Assembly (NCBI GenBank): GCA_017646625.1
Contig: JAGCMF010000002.1
Coordinates: 1-64,000, forward strand
Source: Alistipes sp.
GTDB taxonomy: Bacteria; Bacteroidota; Bacteroidia; Bacteroidales; Rikenellaceae
Direction of reading: 5' to 3'
DNA length: 64,000 nucleotides
Below are positions 19,216-27,773 of this stretch, one piece after another. The translations under genes were made by a program, and so were the position numbers. The first letter of the stretch is position 1; each line of letters starts with the position of its first letter. The notes beneath the pieces are model-generated. The model saw only the letters and a list, made by a program, of their open reading frames with translations, did no database searches and was not told the origin of the DNA.

Positions 19216-21002
19216 TGAAGTATAATAGCGACATACTACGCAGCCTTCACGACGAGCTATACGACACTCTTCGTGAGGTTGTGCGTATCTGCGATAAGGC
19301 TGATATCCCCTACTTCATCCAGGGTGGTACGGCTATAGGTGCTCACTTCTTCGAGGGTATTGTGCCCTGGGATGATGATATAGATGTGGGCATGACGCGT
19401 GAGAACTATGAACGCTTTCTTCGCGAGGCTCCTGCACTCCTTGATGAGGGGTATGTGCTTCAGGAGTTCACCACGGAGAGAGATACGCCCTTCTACTTCG
19501 CCAAGGTGCGTAAGCGTGGCACCCGCTTTGTGGAGAGTGAGTGGGTGGGGCTACCCATCGAGGAGGGTATATATGTAGATATCTTCCCTTATGATATTAT
19601 CCCTGATGATGAGGTGTTGGCACGCCGACAGAGAAGACGTGTAGGCTTCCTTGTCAACTGCTTTATGGCCAAGAGTGTGTGGCTGTGGAGGTGGTTTGGT
19701 AGGGCTAATAATGGTGTCGTCTTTCCCAAGAGTTGGCTCTCGTGCGCAGCCATAAGGCTTATGTGTGCTACGCATAGCAAGGAGAGGATATATGAGTTGT
19801 TGCGTAGAGAGCTTACGCGATATAACGATAGTGGGGCATCGCGCTATAATATCGTGCGTATGCCCAAGGATATGATTGCTGTTGAGGCTATCCGTAATCC
19901 TGAACGTCGCCTCTTTGGTAATATGGAGGTGTGGGCGCCCTCGAACCTTGAGAGCTACCTGCATAGCCACTATGGCGATATCCAGAAGTGGTTGCCCGAG
20001 GATAAGAGGCTCAACCATGCCCCCGAGGTGTTGGGTTTTGGTCGTAGGATGGTGACCGAGGAGTCGCAGCGTATATCTGTTGTCATTCCACTATATAATA
20101 AGGAGGCGGAGGTTGGCCGTGCTGTGCTCTCTGTTGTTGAGCAGAGCCTTGCGCCGTGCGAGATTATCGTCGTAGATGATGGCTCTACGGATGGCTCACG
20201 TGCTGTTGTGCAGCGCATTATCGAGGAGCATCCCGAGGCTTGCATACGACTTATCGTGCAGGAGAATGCGGGTGTCAGTGCGGCACGTAATAGGGGTATT
20301 CGTGAGGCGCAGGGCGACTTTGTTGCACTTCTTGATGCCGATGATGCGTGGCTCACGGGTTATATCGCCGAGGTCTGCAGGCTCATGGAGTACTATCCCG
20401 ATGCTGACGCCTACTCGACAGCCTTTAATATTGTCAGCGGAGAGAGCTGTGTTGCTGCTCCTGTGCCCACGAGTGAGGGTTATATAGATGTTGCAAGTGA
20501 GGCCCTCTGTGGTCGCTATCCTATCATCCCCTCTACCGCTACACTGCGTCGTAGCATGTTGCTCGAGGTGGGTGGTTTCCCCGAGGGTATGCGTATAGGT
20601 GAGGATCAGTGGCTGTGGGTGAGGATGGTGCAGCGTGGTGCGCGCTTCTGCTTCTCGCCAATGAGGCTTGTGCGCTACTCACGCACGGCATCCAATAGGT
20701 CGGCATCTATCTATCGTGCCGAGCATAGTGAGCATAGCATAGAGGAGCTCTACAATCCCGAGCAGTCAGAATCCCTAAATGAATATATTGCACGCATAGG
20801 CATCGGCAAGGCTATCACACAGTCGTTGCGTGGTGGCAGTTGTGATGCGCGTCGTGCGGCTGTTAAGTTCTCCTATACAAGGCGTTCGCGTCGTCAGTTG
20901 CGTCGCCTTAAGATGCTAAATGCCTTGCCACAAGCTTTGCGTCCTATGGTTGATGGGCTCTATACTGCGCTCGCATGGTTGATAAAGAAGAGGGGGTTAT
21001 AG
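19215..21002 (+). CDS. LicD-family phosphotransferase / family 2 glycosyltransferase fusion
   Basis: 595-residue two-domain protein. Residues 1 to about 270 are LicD-like: FIQGGTAIGAHFFEGIVPWD with the acidic motif WDDDID (52-57), as in enzymes that move phosphocholine or related phospho-groups onto surface glycans. From about residue 285 a GT-A family 2 glycosyltransferase begins (ISVVIPLYNK, VVDDGSTDGS near 320, DADDAW near 374, GEDQWLW further on). The C-terminus is basic (RRSRRQLRRLK). No signal peptide, so it is cytoplasmic or peripheral at the inner membrane. Coupled to the LuxE-like gene upstream and ended by a strong terminator. The fusion suggests it adds a sugar and a phospho-substituent to the same glycan. 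Confidence 0.85.
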   Translation: MKYNSDILRSLHDELYDTLREVVRICDKADIPYFIQGGTAIGAHFFEGIVPWDDDIDVGMTRENYERFLREAPALLDEGYVLQEFTTERDTPFYFAKVRKRGTRFVESEWVGLPIEEGIYVDIFPYDIIPDDEVLARRQRRRVGFLVNCFMAKSVWLWRWFGRANNGVVFPKSWLSCAAIRLMCATHSKERIYELLRRELTRYNDSGASRYNIVRMPKDMIAVEAIRNPERRLFGNMEVWAPSNLESYLHSHYGDIQKWLPEDKRLNHAPEVLGFGRRMVTEESQRISVVIPLYNKEAEVGRAVLSVVEQSLAPCEIIVVDDGSTDGSRAVVQRIIEEHPEACIRLIVQENAGVSAARNRGIREAQGDFVALLDADDAWLTGYIAEVCRLMEYYPDADAYSTAFNIVSGESCVAAPVPTSEGYIDVASEALCGRYPIIPSTATLRRSMLLEVGGFPEGMRIGEDQWLWVRMVQRGARFCFSPMRLVRYSRTASNRSASIYRAEHSEHSIEELYNPEQSESLNEYIARIGIGKAITQSLRGGSCDARRAAVKFSYTRRSRRQLRRLKMLNALPQALRPMVDGLYTALAWLIKKRGL

Positions 21003-21020
21003 TGTGCATAAAGATGTTTC

Positions 21021-21061
21021 AAAGTAAAAGGAGTTTAGTAGCACTAAACTCCTTTTACTTT
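21021..21061. terminator. Strong bidirectional terminator between LicD-GT2 and fabH
   Basis: Perfect 19-bp stem (21021-21039 with 21043-21061) around a 3-nt loop, T-rich on both strands. It separates two convergent transcripts. Confidence 0.92.
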
Positions 21062-21083
21062 TTGGTCTATCGACTTCAGTAGG

Positions 21084-22028
21084 CTATATCTCTATGAGAC
21101 AACCTCCCGTTGAGTAACCTCCACCAAAGACGGTCATTACCACGATGTTACCCTTCTGCATGCGGTGGTGATTCTGTGCAAAGACAAGGGCTGATGATGC
21201 AGATCCCGTGTTGCCAAGCTCGACAATATTTTGCAGTACCTGCTCGGGTCGTAGCTTAAGGTCTGAGGCTACGTTGTTGAGTATGCGCAGATTCGCCTGG
21301 TGTGCCACAAGGTAGGTCATATCCTCGAGTGTGTAACCGTTCTTCTCGAGTAGTGCGCGCACATTACGAGGCATCGTCTGGCACGCCTTGATGAATACAT
21401 CCTTGCCATTTCTCATTGAGATGCCACCAGCTGTGGGGCGCATGTTGATGGCCTCGGTGCTACCCTCCATATATCCGAGTGCTTCGGTTGTAATCTCAAC
21501 GATACGGGCATCGCTCTCGGCAACACGCTCCTTAGATAGGAAGAAGGCAGCAGCGGCATCGCCCCAGAGGTGACCACTTTTGGGGTCTTCAGGGTGGTAG
21601 TATGCAGTGTTCTTATCGCCACCAATAACGAGTGCTTTTGTCGCCTTGCCACTCTTGAAGTAACACTCTACGATCTCGAGTGCATTGATAAATGATGAGC
21701 ATGCCGATGACACGTATATTGCCTTGGCGCCGCGTATGTTATATCTGTTTTGAGCAACATGTGCTGGTGTTGCTACGGTGTCGTGTGGTGAGTAAGATGC
21801 CGCCACTATGAGATCCACCTCACGGATGTCGTATGGAAGGTCTTTTATGGCATCCTCCACGGCATGCATAGTCATCGTATTCACATTCTCATCATCTGCT
21901 GCTTTGCATCGTGTTACGATGCCTGTGCGCTGACGAATCCACTCATCTGTCTTGCCATTCTTCTCAAGAAAAAAGGCATTATCAATTCTCTCCTCGGGGA
22001 TATAAAATCCCGTTGCGTTTATAAACAT
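21084..22028 (-). CDS. fabH: 3-oxoacyl-ACP synthase III (KAS III, FabH)
   Basis: 314-residue ketoacyl-ACP synthase III, which starts fatty acid chains by condensing an acyl-CoA with malonyl-ACP. The triad is complete: Cys110 (SSACSS), His243 (AHQANLR) and Asn273 (GNTGSAS); WIRQRTGI (30-37) is the usual CoA-side motif. Start set at ATG 22028 (MFINATGFYIP), preceded by GAAGAG; an in-frame ATG at 22070 would add 14 unrelated residues. Not in a fatty acid operon. It faces the LuxE-like cassette, so a specialised acyl primer role is possible but unproven. Confidence 0.93.
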   Translation of the reverse strand: MFINATGFYIPEERIDNAFFLEKNGKTDEWIRQRTGIVTRCKAADDENVNTMTMHAVEDAIKDLPYDIREVDLIVAASYSPHDTVATPAHVAQNRYNIRGAKAIYVSSACSSFINALEIVECYFKSGKATKALVIGGDKNTAYYHPEDPKSGHLWGDAAAAFFLSKERVAESDARIVEITTEALGYMEGSTEAINMRPTAGGISMRNGKDVFIKACQTMPRNVRALLEKNGYTLEDMTYLVAHQANLRILNNVASDLKLRPEQVLQNIVELGNTGSASSALVFAQNHHRMQKGNIVVMTVFGGGYSTGGCLIEI

Positions 22029-22121
22029 AAGCTCTTCATGGTTTTGGCATTCGCATAGCGCGATATGCAATAGTTTTAAAATTGTTCTATTTTGCTAATA
22101 ACTCACACCAATTGTTGTGTG

Positions 22122-22152
22122 CAAATATAGTAAATTGTTCGATATCTGCAAT
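22122..22152 (-). promoter_or_regulatory. Bacteroides-type promoter for fabH
   Basis: Minus strand: ATTG (22152-22149), 19 nt, TATATTTG (22129-22122). The predicted leader to the ATG at 22028 is about 90 nt. Confidence 0.7.
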
Positions 22153-22303
22153 AATTAGCTGTTCTATGCTTTGGTCTATATTGTCATTACGAGCTTTGTT
22201 CTAAATGCTAAAATATTAGTCGTCAGCATATATCTGTTGACCATTTTTTTTGATGCTGGGGTGGGGTGTAGGGGGTCATCTGTCATTATTTTATGGATTG
22301 ATT

Positions 22304-22334
22304 ATTGGATATTACATAAGTTTTTGTATATTTG
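22304..22334 (+). promoter_or_regulatory. Bacteroides-type promoter for pdxA
   Basis: ATTG (22304-22307), 19 nt, TATATTTG (22327-22334); the pdxA ATG follows 21 nt later. Confidence 0.75.
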
Positions 22335-22355
22335 TAGGTTGAAATAGACGAAATT

Positions 22356-23447
22356 ATGAGTAATAGACTTAAGATAGGAGTCTCGCAGGGCGACACTAAC
22401 GGTGTCGGCTGGGAGGTTATCCTCAAGATATTTTCAGATAGCCGCATGACAGAGTTGTGTACCCCTGTGGTCTATGGCTCGAGTGCTGCGGCAGAGTACT
22501 ATGCAAAGTCTCTCGTGGACTACGATAGGGTTAAGTTTAATGTTGTTGCTGATGCCTCGGTGGCACAGCAGGGAAGGGTAAACCTCGTTGAGTGTGGCGA
22601 TAAGCGCTTGAATATCACGCCTGGTAAGCCCTCAAAGGCGGGCGGTGAGGCTGCCGCTGCGGCACTCTCGAAGGCTATCGAGGAGCTCAAGGCGGGCGAT
22701 ATAGATGCCCTAGTCACTGCTCCTATCGACAAGGAGATGATACAGAGTGAGTTGTTCCCCTACACTGGCCATACGGAGTTTTTGGCCGATAAGCTTGGTG
22801 GTGAGCCTCTCATGATTATGGCCTCGGAGCTTATGCGTGTGGGTCTTGTGACAATACATGTGCCTGTGGCGGAGGTTGCCCAGAGACTCTCAACATCCCT
22901 TATCGTAGAACGCATCAAGCAGATGAACGACTCTATGAAGCAGGACTTCGGCGTCGTGGCACCACGCATAGCGGTGCTGGCACTCAACCCACATGCGGGT
23001 GATGGTGGCTTGCTGGGTCAGGAGGAGCAGGATATAATAAAGCCAGCGATTGTTGAGGCCTACAACGATGGCGTTCTCGCCTTCGGTCCCTTTGCTGCCG
23101 ATGGATTCTTCGCTGCGGGTCGCTTCAAGGAGTACGATGCGATATTGGCTATGTACCACGACCAGGGACTCTCGCCCTTCAAGACGTTGACCCCTGATGG
23201 TGTGAACTTCACAGCCTCGCTGTCGAAGGTGCGCACCTCGCCCGACCATGGCGTGGCGTACGACATCGCGGGTAAGGGTGTTGCTGATGAGTGCTCTATG
23301 CGAAATGCTATATACGACGCTATAGACATCGTTCGTCGTCGCAGAGAGTGGAGAGAGTGGACCAAGAACCCACTACCACACTTCGAACGCGAGAAGGGTA
23401 GAGATGTATCTATTAAGGACCTGCCCGAGACAGAGCATAATGACTAA
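22356..23447 (+). CDS. pdxA: 4-hydroxythreonine-4-phosphate dehydrogenase
   Basis: 363-residue PdxA, which oxidises 4-phosphohydroxy-L-threonine in the DXP-dependent route to pyridoxal phosphate. The metal-binding histidines are in YTGHTEF, NPHAGDGG and AMYHDQGL. The N-terminal GVSQGDTNGVGWEVI is a variant of the usual GDPxGIGPE. The C-terminal SPDHGVAYDIAGKG is conserved. Length is slightly above the usual 330. No other vitamin B6 gene is adjacent; thrS follows 130 nt downstream, probably as a separate unit. Confidence 0.93.
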   Translation: MSNRLKIGVSQGDTNGVGWEVILKIFSDSRMTELCTPVVYGSSAAAEYYAKSLVDYDRVKFNVVADASVAQQGRVNLVECGDKRLNITPGKPSKAGGEAAAAALSKAIEELKAGDIDALVTAPIDKEMIQSELFPYTGHTEFLADKLGGEPLMIMASELMRVGLVTIHVPVAEVAQRLSTSLIVERIKQMNDSMKQDFGVVAPRIAVLALNPHAGDGGLLGQEEQDIIKPAIVEAYNDGVLAFGPFAADGFFAAGRFKEYDAILAMYHDQGLSPFKTLTPDGVNFTASLSKVRTSPDHGVAYDIAGKGVADECSMRNAIYDAIDIVRRRREWREWTKNPLPHFEREKGRDVSIKDLPETEHND

Positions 23448-23577
23448 AGTATTACATTGACGTGGTGTCGATGTAGGAGATAAAGATAGATAAGGAGTGC
23501 AACTGGGTAGTAATCCGTCTCGTTATTGTGGAGCTATGAAGGCACTCGAAACATAAACATTTAAACAATTATTAATC

Positions 23578-25518
23578 ATGGTTAAAGTAACCTTTCCCGA
23601 TGGCTCGGTAAGAGAGTTTGCCAAGGGAACAACTGCCTTTCAGGTGGCAGAGAGCATCAGCCCTCGTCTAGCTGCTGACTCACTTGCGGCCGAGGTAAAT
23701 GGCGCAACAGTAGATATGATGCGCGCGATTGACAGTGACTGTACAATCAAATTCTTTAAGTGGGACGACGCCGAGGGTAAGCACGCCTTCTGGCACACCT
23801 CATCGCACCTCCTCGCCGAGGCTCTTGAGGCTCTATATCCAGGTATCAAGTTTGGTATCGGTCCCGCTATCGACAATGGTTTCTACTACGACGTAGACTC
23901 ACCCGTTGCTATCACCGAGGCTGACCTCGAGAAGATCGAGCAGAAGATGGTGGAGCTGTCGCGCAACAAGGAGGCTCTTGTTCGCACAGAGGTGTCAAAG
24001 GCTGATGCCCTCAAGACCTTCACGGAGAAGGGTGATCAGTATAAGGTTGAGCTTATCACCGACCTTGAGGACGGCACAATATCATTCTACACCAATGGTG
24101 CCTTCACAGACCTATGTCGTGGTCCACATATCCCCAATACGGGCTACATCAAGGCTATTAAGCTTACATCTATCGCTGGTGCCTACTGGCGTGGTAACGA
24201 GAAGAATAAGATGCTCACTCGTATCTATGGTGTCTCATTCCCCAAGAAGTCGATGCTCGATGAGCACCTTGCACTCTTGGAGGAGGCAAAGAAGCGTGAC
24301 CATCGTAAGCTCGGTAAGGATCTCGAGTTGTTCATGTTCTCGCAGCGCGTAGGCCAGGGTCTTCCTATGTGGTTGCCCAAGGGCGCAGAGTTGCGCGACC
24401 GTCTCGAACGTTTCTTGCGTCAGATACAGAAGGAGTATGGCTACCAGCAGGTTATAACACCACATATCGGTAATAAGGATCTCTATGTTACCTCGGGTCA
24501 CTATGCAAAGTATGGTAAGGACTCGTTCCAGCCTATTCACACACCATTCGAGGGTGAGGAGTACTTGCTCAAGCCTATGAACTGCCCTCACCACTGCGAG
24601 ATTTACCGTTCGAAGCCACGTTCATATAAGGATCTTCCAGTGCGTCTTGCCGAGTTCGGTACAGTATACCGTTACGAGCAGTCTGGTGAGTTGCACGGCC
24701 TGACACGTGTGCGTTCATTCACACAGGATGATGCTCACCTCTTCGTACGTCCCGATCAGCTCCTCGAGGAGTTCGAGAAGGTTATCGATATCGTGTTGTA
24801 TATCTTCCGCACGTTGAAGTTCGACAACTATACAGCGCAGATATCACTCCGTGATCCTAATAACAAGGAGAAGTATATCGGCTCGGATGAGAACTGGGAG
24901 AAGGCCGAGGCGGCCATCATCAAGGCTTGCGAGGATAAGGGTCTTAAGACTACTGTTGAGCTTGGTGAGGCGGCATTCTATGGTCCTAAACTCGACTTCA
25001 TGGTTAAGGATGCGTTGGGTCGCAGCTGGCAGCTCGGTACCATCCAGGTAGACTATAACCTCCCAGAACGTTTCGACCTTACATATAAGGGCTCTGATGA
25101 TAAGCTCCACCGTCCTATCATGATTCACCGTGCGCCATTCGGCTCTATGGAACGTTTCGTGGCCGTGTTGTTGGAGCACACAGCTGGTAAGTTCCCATTG
25201 TGGCTCACTCCAGACCAGGTTGTGGTGCTTCCTATCTCGGAGAAGTATAACGACTATGCTAATCAGGTGGCAAAGCTTCTCAATCTTGCTGATGTACGTG
25301 CACAGGTTGACGACCGTAATGAGAAGATTGGTCGTAAGATTCGTGACAACGAGCTCAAGCGCATCCCTTATTTGCTCATCGTAGGCGAGAAGGAGGCCGA
25401 GGAGCGCAAGGTGTCAGTGCGTGCACAGGGTGAGGGCGACAAGGGTCAGATGACCATCGAGGAGTTCATAACCTTCATGAAGGGCCTTGTAGCAGCAGAG
25501 ATTGAGGCTAATAAGTAA
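23578..25518 (+). CDS. thrS: Threonyl-tRNA synthetase
   Basis: 646-residue class II synthetase charging tRNA-Thr. N-terminal TGS domain (residues 1 to about 60), editing domain with the [11 protein letters not shown] motif (about 74-84), then the catalytic core with [30 protein letters not shown] (motif 2 region) and [18 protein letters not shown] (motif 3). The anticodon-binding domain begins near [14 protein letters not shown]. Length is standard. No T-box leader is visible in the 130 nt before the ATG. infC follows after 39 nt, the conserved thrS-infC order. Confidence 0.98.
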   Translation: MVKVTFPDGSVREFAKGTTAFQVAESISPRLAADSLAAEVNGATVDMMRAIDSDCTIKFFKWDDAEGKHAFWHTSSHLLAEALEALYPGIKFGIGPAIDNGFYYDVDSPVAITEADLEKIEQKMVELSRNKEALVRTEVSKADALKTFTEKGDQYKVELITDLEDGTISFYTNGAFTDLCRGPHIPNTGYIKAIKLTSIAGAYWRGNEKNKMLTRIYGVSFPKKSMLDEHLALLEEAKKRDHRKLGKDLELFMFSQRVGQGLPMWLPKGAELRDRLERFLRQIQKEYGYQQVITPHIGNKDLYVTSGHYAKYGKDSFQPIHTPFEGEEYLLKPMNCPHHCEIYRSKPRSYKDLPVRLAEFGTVYRYEQSGELHGLTRVRSFTQDDAHLFVRPDQLLEEFEKVIDIVLYIFRTLKFDNYTAQISLRDPNNKEKYIGSDENWEKAEAAIIKACEDKGLKTTVELGEAAFYGPKLDFMVKDALGRSWQLGTIQVDYNLPERFDLTYKGSDDKLHRPIMIHRAPFGSMERFVAVLLEHTAGKFPLWLTPDQVVVLPISEKYNDYANQVAKLLNLADVRAQVDDRNEKIGRKIRDNELKRIPYLLIVGEKEAEERKVSVRAQGEGDKGQMTIEEFITFMKGLVAAEIEANK

Positions 25519-25557
25519 TTATAGTATAAAATTAAGTTTAACTAAAAAGTTTTTAAC

Positions 25558-26181
25558 TTGGCAGGACAATTTCCATTCCGCCCGCGCCCACAGGTGCAGG
25601 GGAATAATCAGAACAACAACAATGCTCCACAGCAGCAGCGCGATGCACGTGGTCGTCGCCCACAGCAGGAGAACCCCAACCGTATCAATGACGAGATTAC
25701 GGCACCCGTAGTGCGTGTCGTAGGTGAGAATGTCGAGCCTAACCTCGTGTTGCCCATTAAGGAGGCCATCAAGTTGGCTGACGAGATGGAGCTCGACCTT
25801 ATCGAGATCTCGCCCAAGGCTGAACCTCCTGTATGTCGCATCGCCGACTACCAGAAGTTCCTCTACCAGCAGAAGAAGAAGGCAAAGGAGATTAAGGCAA
25901 AGCAGGTTAAGGTTGTAGTTAAGGAGATACGTTTTGGTCCACAGACCGACGACCATGACTATAACTTCAAGCTCAAGCATGCAGAGAACTTTCTCAAGGA
26001 GGGTGCAAAGGTTAAGGCCTATGTATTCTTCCGTGGTCGTTCTATCGTCTTCAAGGAGCAGGGTGAGATTCTGCTGTTGCGCTTCGCAAATGACTTGGAG
26101 GAGCTAGCACGTGTTGAACTCATGCCAAAGCTTGATGGCAAGAAGATGAACATGATTCTTGCTCCAAAGTCAAAGAAGTAG
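25558..26181 (+). CDS. infC: Translation initiation factor IF-3 (TTG start)
   Basis: 207-residue IF-3, which checks the start codon-initiator tRNA match on the 30S subunit. A Gln/Asn-rich N-terminal extension (residues 1 to about 40) precedes the canonical core starting near [15 protein letters not shown]; the linker is Lys-rich and the C-domain has [19 protein letters not shown]. The only plausible start is TTG at 25558: a stop codon lies five codons upstream and no ATG occurs before the conserved core. Non-ATG starts are a known device by which IF-3 limits its own synthesis. No rpmI or rplT follows. Confidence 0.95.
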   Translation: MAGQFPFRPRPQVQGNNQNNNNAPQQQRDARGRRPQQENPNRINDEITAPVVRVVGENVEPNLVLPIKEAIKLADEMELDLIEISPKAEPPVCRIADYQKFLYQQKKKAKEIKAKQVKVVVKEIRFGPQTDDHDYNFKLKHAENFLKEGAKVKAYVFFRGRSIVFKEQGEILLLRFANDLEELARVELMPKLDGKKMNMILAPKSKK

Positions 26182-26201
26182 TGACGGTGGTGGTCAGTGA
26201 T

Positions 26202-26262
26202 GACTGCCCGACACACTCCTTGTATTGAGTCTGCGACTGCCTGGCTATCGTTGGGCAGTCGC
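26202..26262 (+). terminator. Terminator-like hairpin after infC with two competing left arms
   Basis: GCGACTGCC (26233-26241) pairs with GGCAGTCGC (26254-26262). An earlier copy, GACTGCCC (26202-26209), could pair instead with GGGCAGTC (26253-26260). The T-run afterwards is weak. It could be a simple terminator, or two exclusive folds. Confidence 0.5.
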
Positions 26263-26292
26263 ATATGTTTAATAAGATAACATTTTGATGCT

Positions 26293-27102
26293 ATGAAGAT
26301 TTTAAGATTGCTTATGGCACCTCTTATGACCTTGGCAATGCTTGTTAGCTGCCAGTCGGAGAGTGGGGAGGTTGTGCCTACGCCCGAGGAACCTACGGAG
26401 GAGGTCAAGGCTGCGGCTGTGAACCTTAAGCTCGATGCTACCTCACAGAGTAGTATAACATTCACTATAGATAGTAGTGATGCTGTGGAGGTGCGCTGGT
26501 TGTGTGTTGCCCAGAGCATGACAGCGACAATTACGGGCGAGGATGTGATGACGCAGGGTGTTGCCGTTGAGGCAAACGTGGCCGTTAGCGTTACTGCAGA
26601 TGAGCTTCTTGCGGGTGCAACATATGAGGTGTATGGCGCAGCAAGCAATAGCGAGGGTGAGATTACCATGGCCTCGGCACTCGTCGTAAAGATTGAGGCG
26701 GGAGATGTTGCGGAGGCTACATATATGCTTGGCGACAATATCACTGCTTCAACATATGTGCTCGAGGCAAATGGCTTGCGCAACGACTATGTGTCGTTCT
26801 ATGATGCGAGCACCGGTTACACACTCTTCATCGACTTCTATTCACCTGTTGATGGTGCCTACCTCCCTTCGGGTGAGTACCCTTTGGGTGATGGTAGCTC
26901 TATGACCTCTGATCAGGAGTATACATATCTTACCCTCTATACCGATGGAGATCTTCTGCGCTTTGTCGATGGCAAGGCAACTGTTGTTGCTCACTACGAC
27001 CCTGTGACAGATGTTGCCATTCACAGCGTAACTGCTTACTACACAATGGATAGTGGCGAGACGGTGTCGTTGCAATATAGTGGCATATTCAAGATAGAGT
27101 AG
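26293..27102 (+). CDS. Lipoprotein with fibronectin III-like segment
   Basis: 269-residue predicted lipoprotein with Cys20 after LVS. Residues about 38-135 look like a fibronectin type III-like repeat (strands around SSITFTIDSSDAVEVRW, then GATYEVYGAASNSEGE, similar to the common YxVYAxAxNxxG ending). The C-terminal half (from about residue 140) is an unrecognised beta-rich domain with TGYTLFIDFYSP and a plasma of Asp, Gly and Tyr. It is single-gene, ended by the terminator at 27121-27158. Probably surface or periplasm facing; function unknown. Confidence 0.7.
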   Translation: MKILRLLMAPLMTLAMLVSCQSESGEVVPTPEEPTEEVKAAAVNLKLDATSQSSITFTIDSSDAVEVRWLCVAQSMTATITGEDVMTQGVAVEANVAVSVTADELLAGATYEVYGAASNSEGEITMASALVVKIEAGDVAEATYMLGDNITASTYVLEANGLRNDYVSFYDASTGYTLFIDFYSPVDGAYLPSGEYPLGDGSSMTSDQEYTYLTLYTDGDLLRFVDGKATVVAHYDPVTDVAIHSVTAYYTMDSGETVSLQYSGIFKIE

Positions 27103-27120
27103 GCTCTTGATGCATGCTAA

Positions 27121-27158
27121 AAAATATGGTTCTATCCGCAGGGATAGAACCATATTTT
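27121..27158. terminator. Bidirectional terminator, 17-bp stem
   Basis: 27121-27137 pairs perfectly with 27142-27158 around a 4-nt loop, with T-rich flanks on both strands. It separates two convergent lipoprotein genes. Confidence 0.92.
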
Positions 27159-27181
27159 TATTTACCGATAATCTGTTATAG

Positions 27182-27646
27182 CTACTCCTTCCACATCAGT
27201 ATTGACGACTTAACCTCGCCGTTGGCGTTGTATAGGATGTTACCCTCCTCATCGACCTCATATAGCTGAATCATATATACATGCTCATAGTTTACCTGCA
27301 CGTTGCCCTTGGGTATTACTATTCCGCCATATAGACGACCATCCTCGAAGGTTACGTTTACCACGGCATCCGCCTGATTTATTGCGGGTGTGAAGGTGTA
27401 TGTGAAGTTGTCTACAGAGACCTTCTCCTTGCGCTCGGCATCGAGATAGCATGTCATGCTGCCTGTCTCTACCTCATACATGATGTCGAAGTACATGTTG
27501 TCATACTTATTGTAGCTGTACCATAGCGTATTCTCTATGCTTGTGAGAATGGGGTATTTTGGTATCTCCATCTCTGGGGGGTTACAGCCCGCAAGAAGAC
27601 CACATGTTATAAAGCAGAAAAGCAGTTTTAGTCGTTTCATAGTCAT
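27182..27646 (-). CDS. Small lipoprotein of unknown function
   Basis: 154-residue predicted lipoprotein, Cys21 after LLAG. The mature part has alternating strands (NTLWYSYNKYDNMYFDIMYE, SMTCYLDAERKEK, DAVVNVTFEDGRLYGGIVI), resembling the small lipocalin-like or beta-barrel lipoproteins common in Bacteroidales, but I recognise no named family. Two in-frame ATGs lie two codons apart (27646 and 27640); either gives the same mature protein. A TACCTTTG box lies 21 nt upstream. Confidence 0.7.
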   Translation of the reverse strand: MTMKRLKLLFCFITCGLLAGCNPPEMEIPKYPILTSIENTLWYSYNKYDNMYFDIMYEVETGSMTCYLDAERKEKVSVDNFTYTFTPAINQADAVVNVTFEDGRLYGGIVIPKGNVQVNYEHVYMIQLYEVDEEGNILYNANGEVKSSILMWKE

Positions 27647-27666
27647 CGTGTTAATTAATTACCTCA

Positions 27667-27674
27667 CAAAGGTA
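27667..27674 (-). promoter_or_regulatory. Probable -7 element for small lipoprotein gene
   Basis: TACCTTTG on the minus strand, 21 nt before the first ATG. The -33 box is not clear. Confidence 0.5.
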
Positions 27675-27737
27675 TATTTTTTTTAGCAATCGTGTAGTTT
27701 TTGTTGACGTAAAACGCCTATTTATGAAAAAATATTA

Positions 27738-27745
27738 TATCTTTG
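27738..27745 (+). promoter_or_regulatory. Probable -7 element for the four-gene surface cluster
   Basis: TATCTTTG, 28 nt before the ATG at 27774. No TTTG at the expected distance. Confidence 0.5.
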
Positions 27746-27773
27746 TTATAGAAACTCAATTAAAATTAAAATA

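Larger units (their letters stand above)
22029..22355. other. Divergent promoter region between fabH and pdxA
   Basis: About 327 nt without a gene. It holds the fabH promoter (22122-22152, minus) and the pdxA promoter (22304-22334, plus). The middle, around 22230-22290, is a T-run followed by a G-rich stretch with no recognised element. Confidence 0.7.

Noticed and set aside
23448..23577. T-box leader before thrS
   Set aside because: Only 130 nt are available and no T-box sequence or terminator hairpin is visible.
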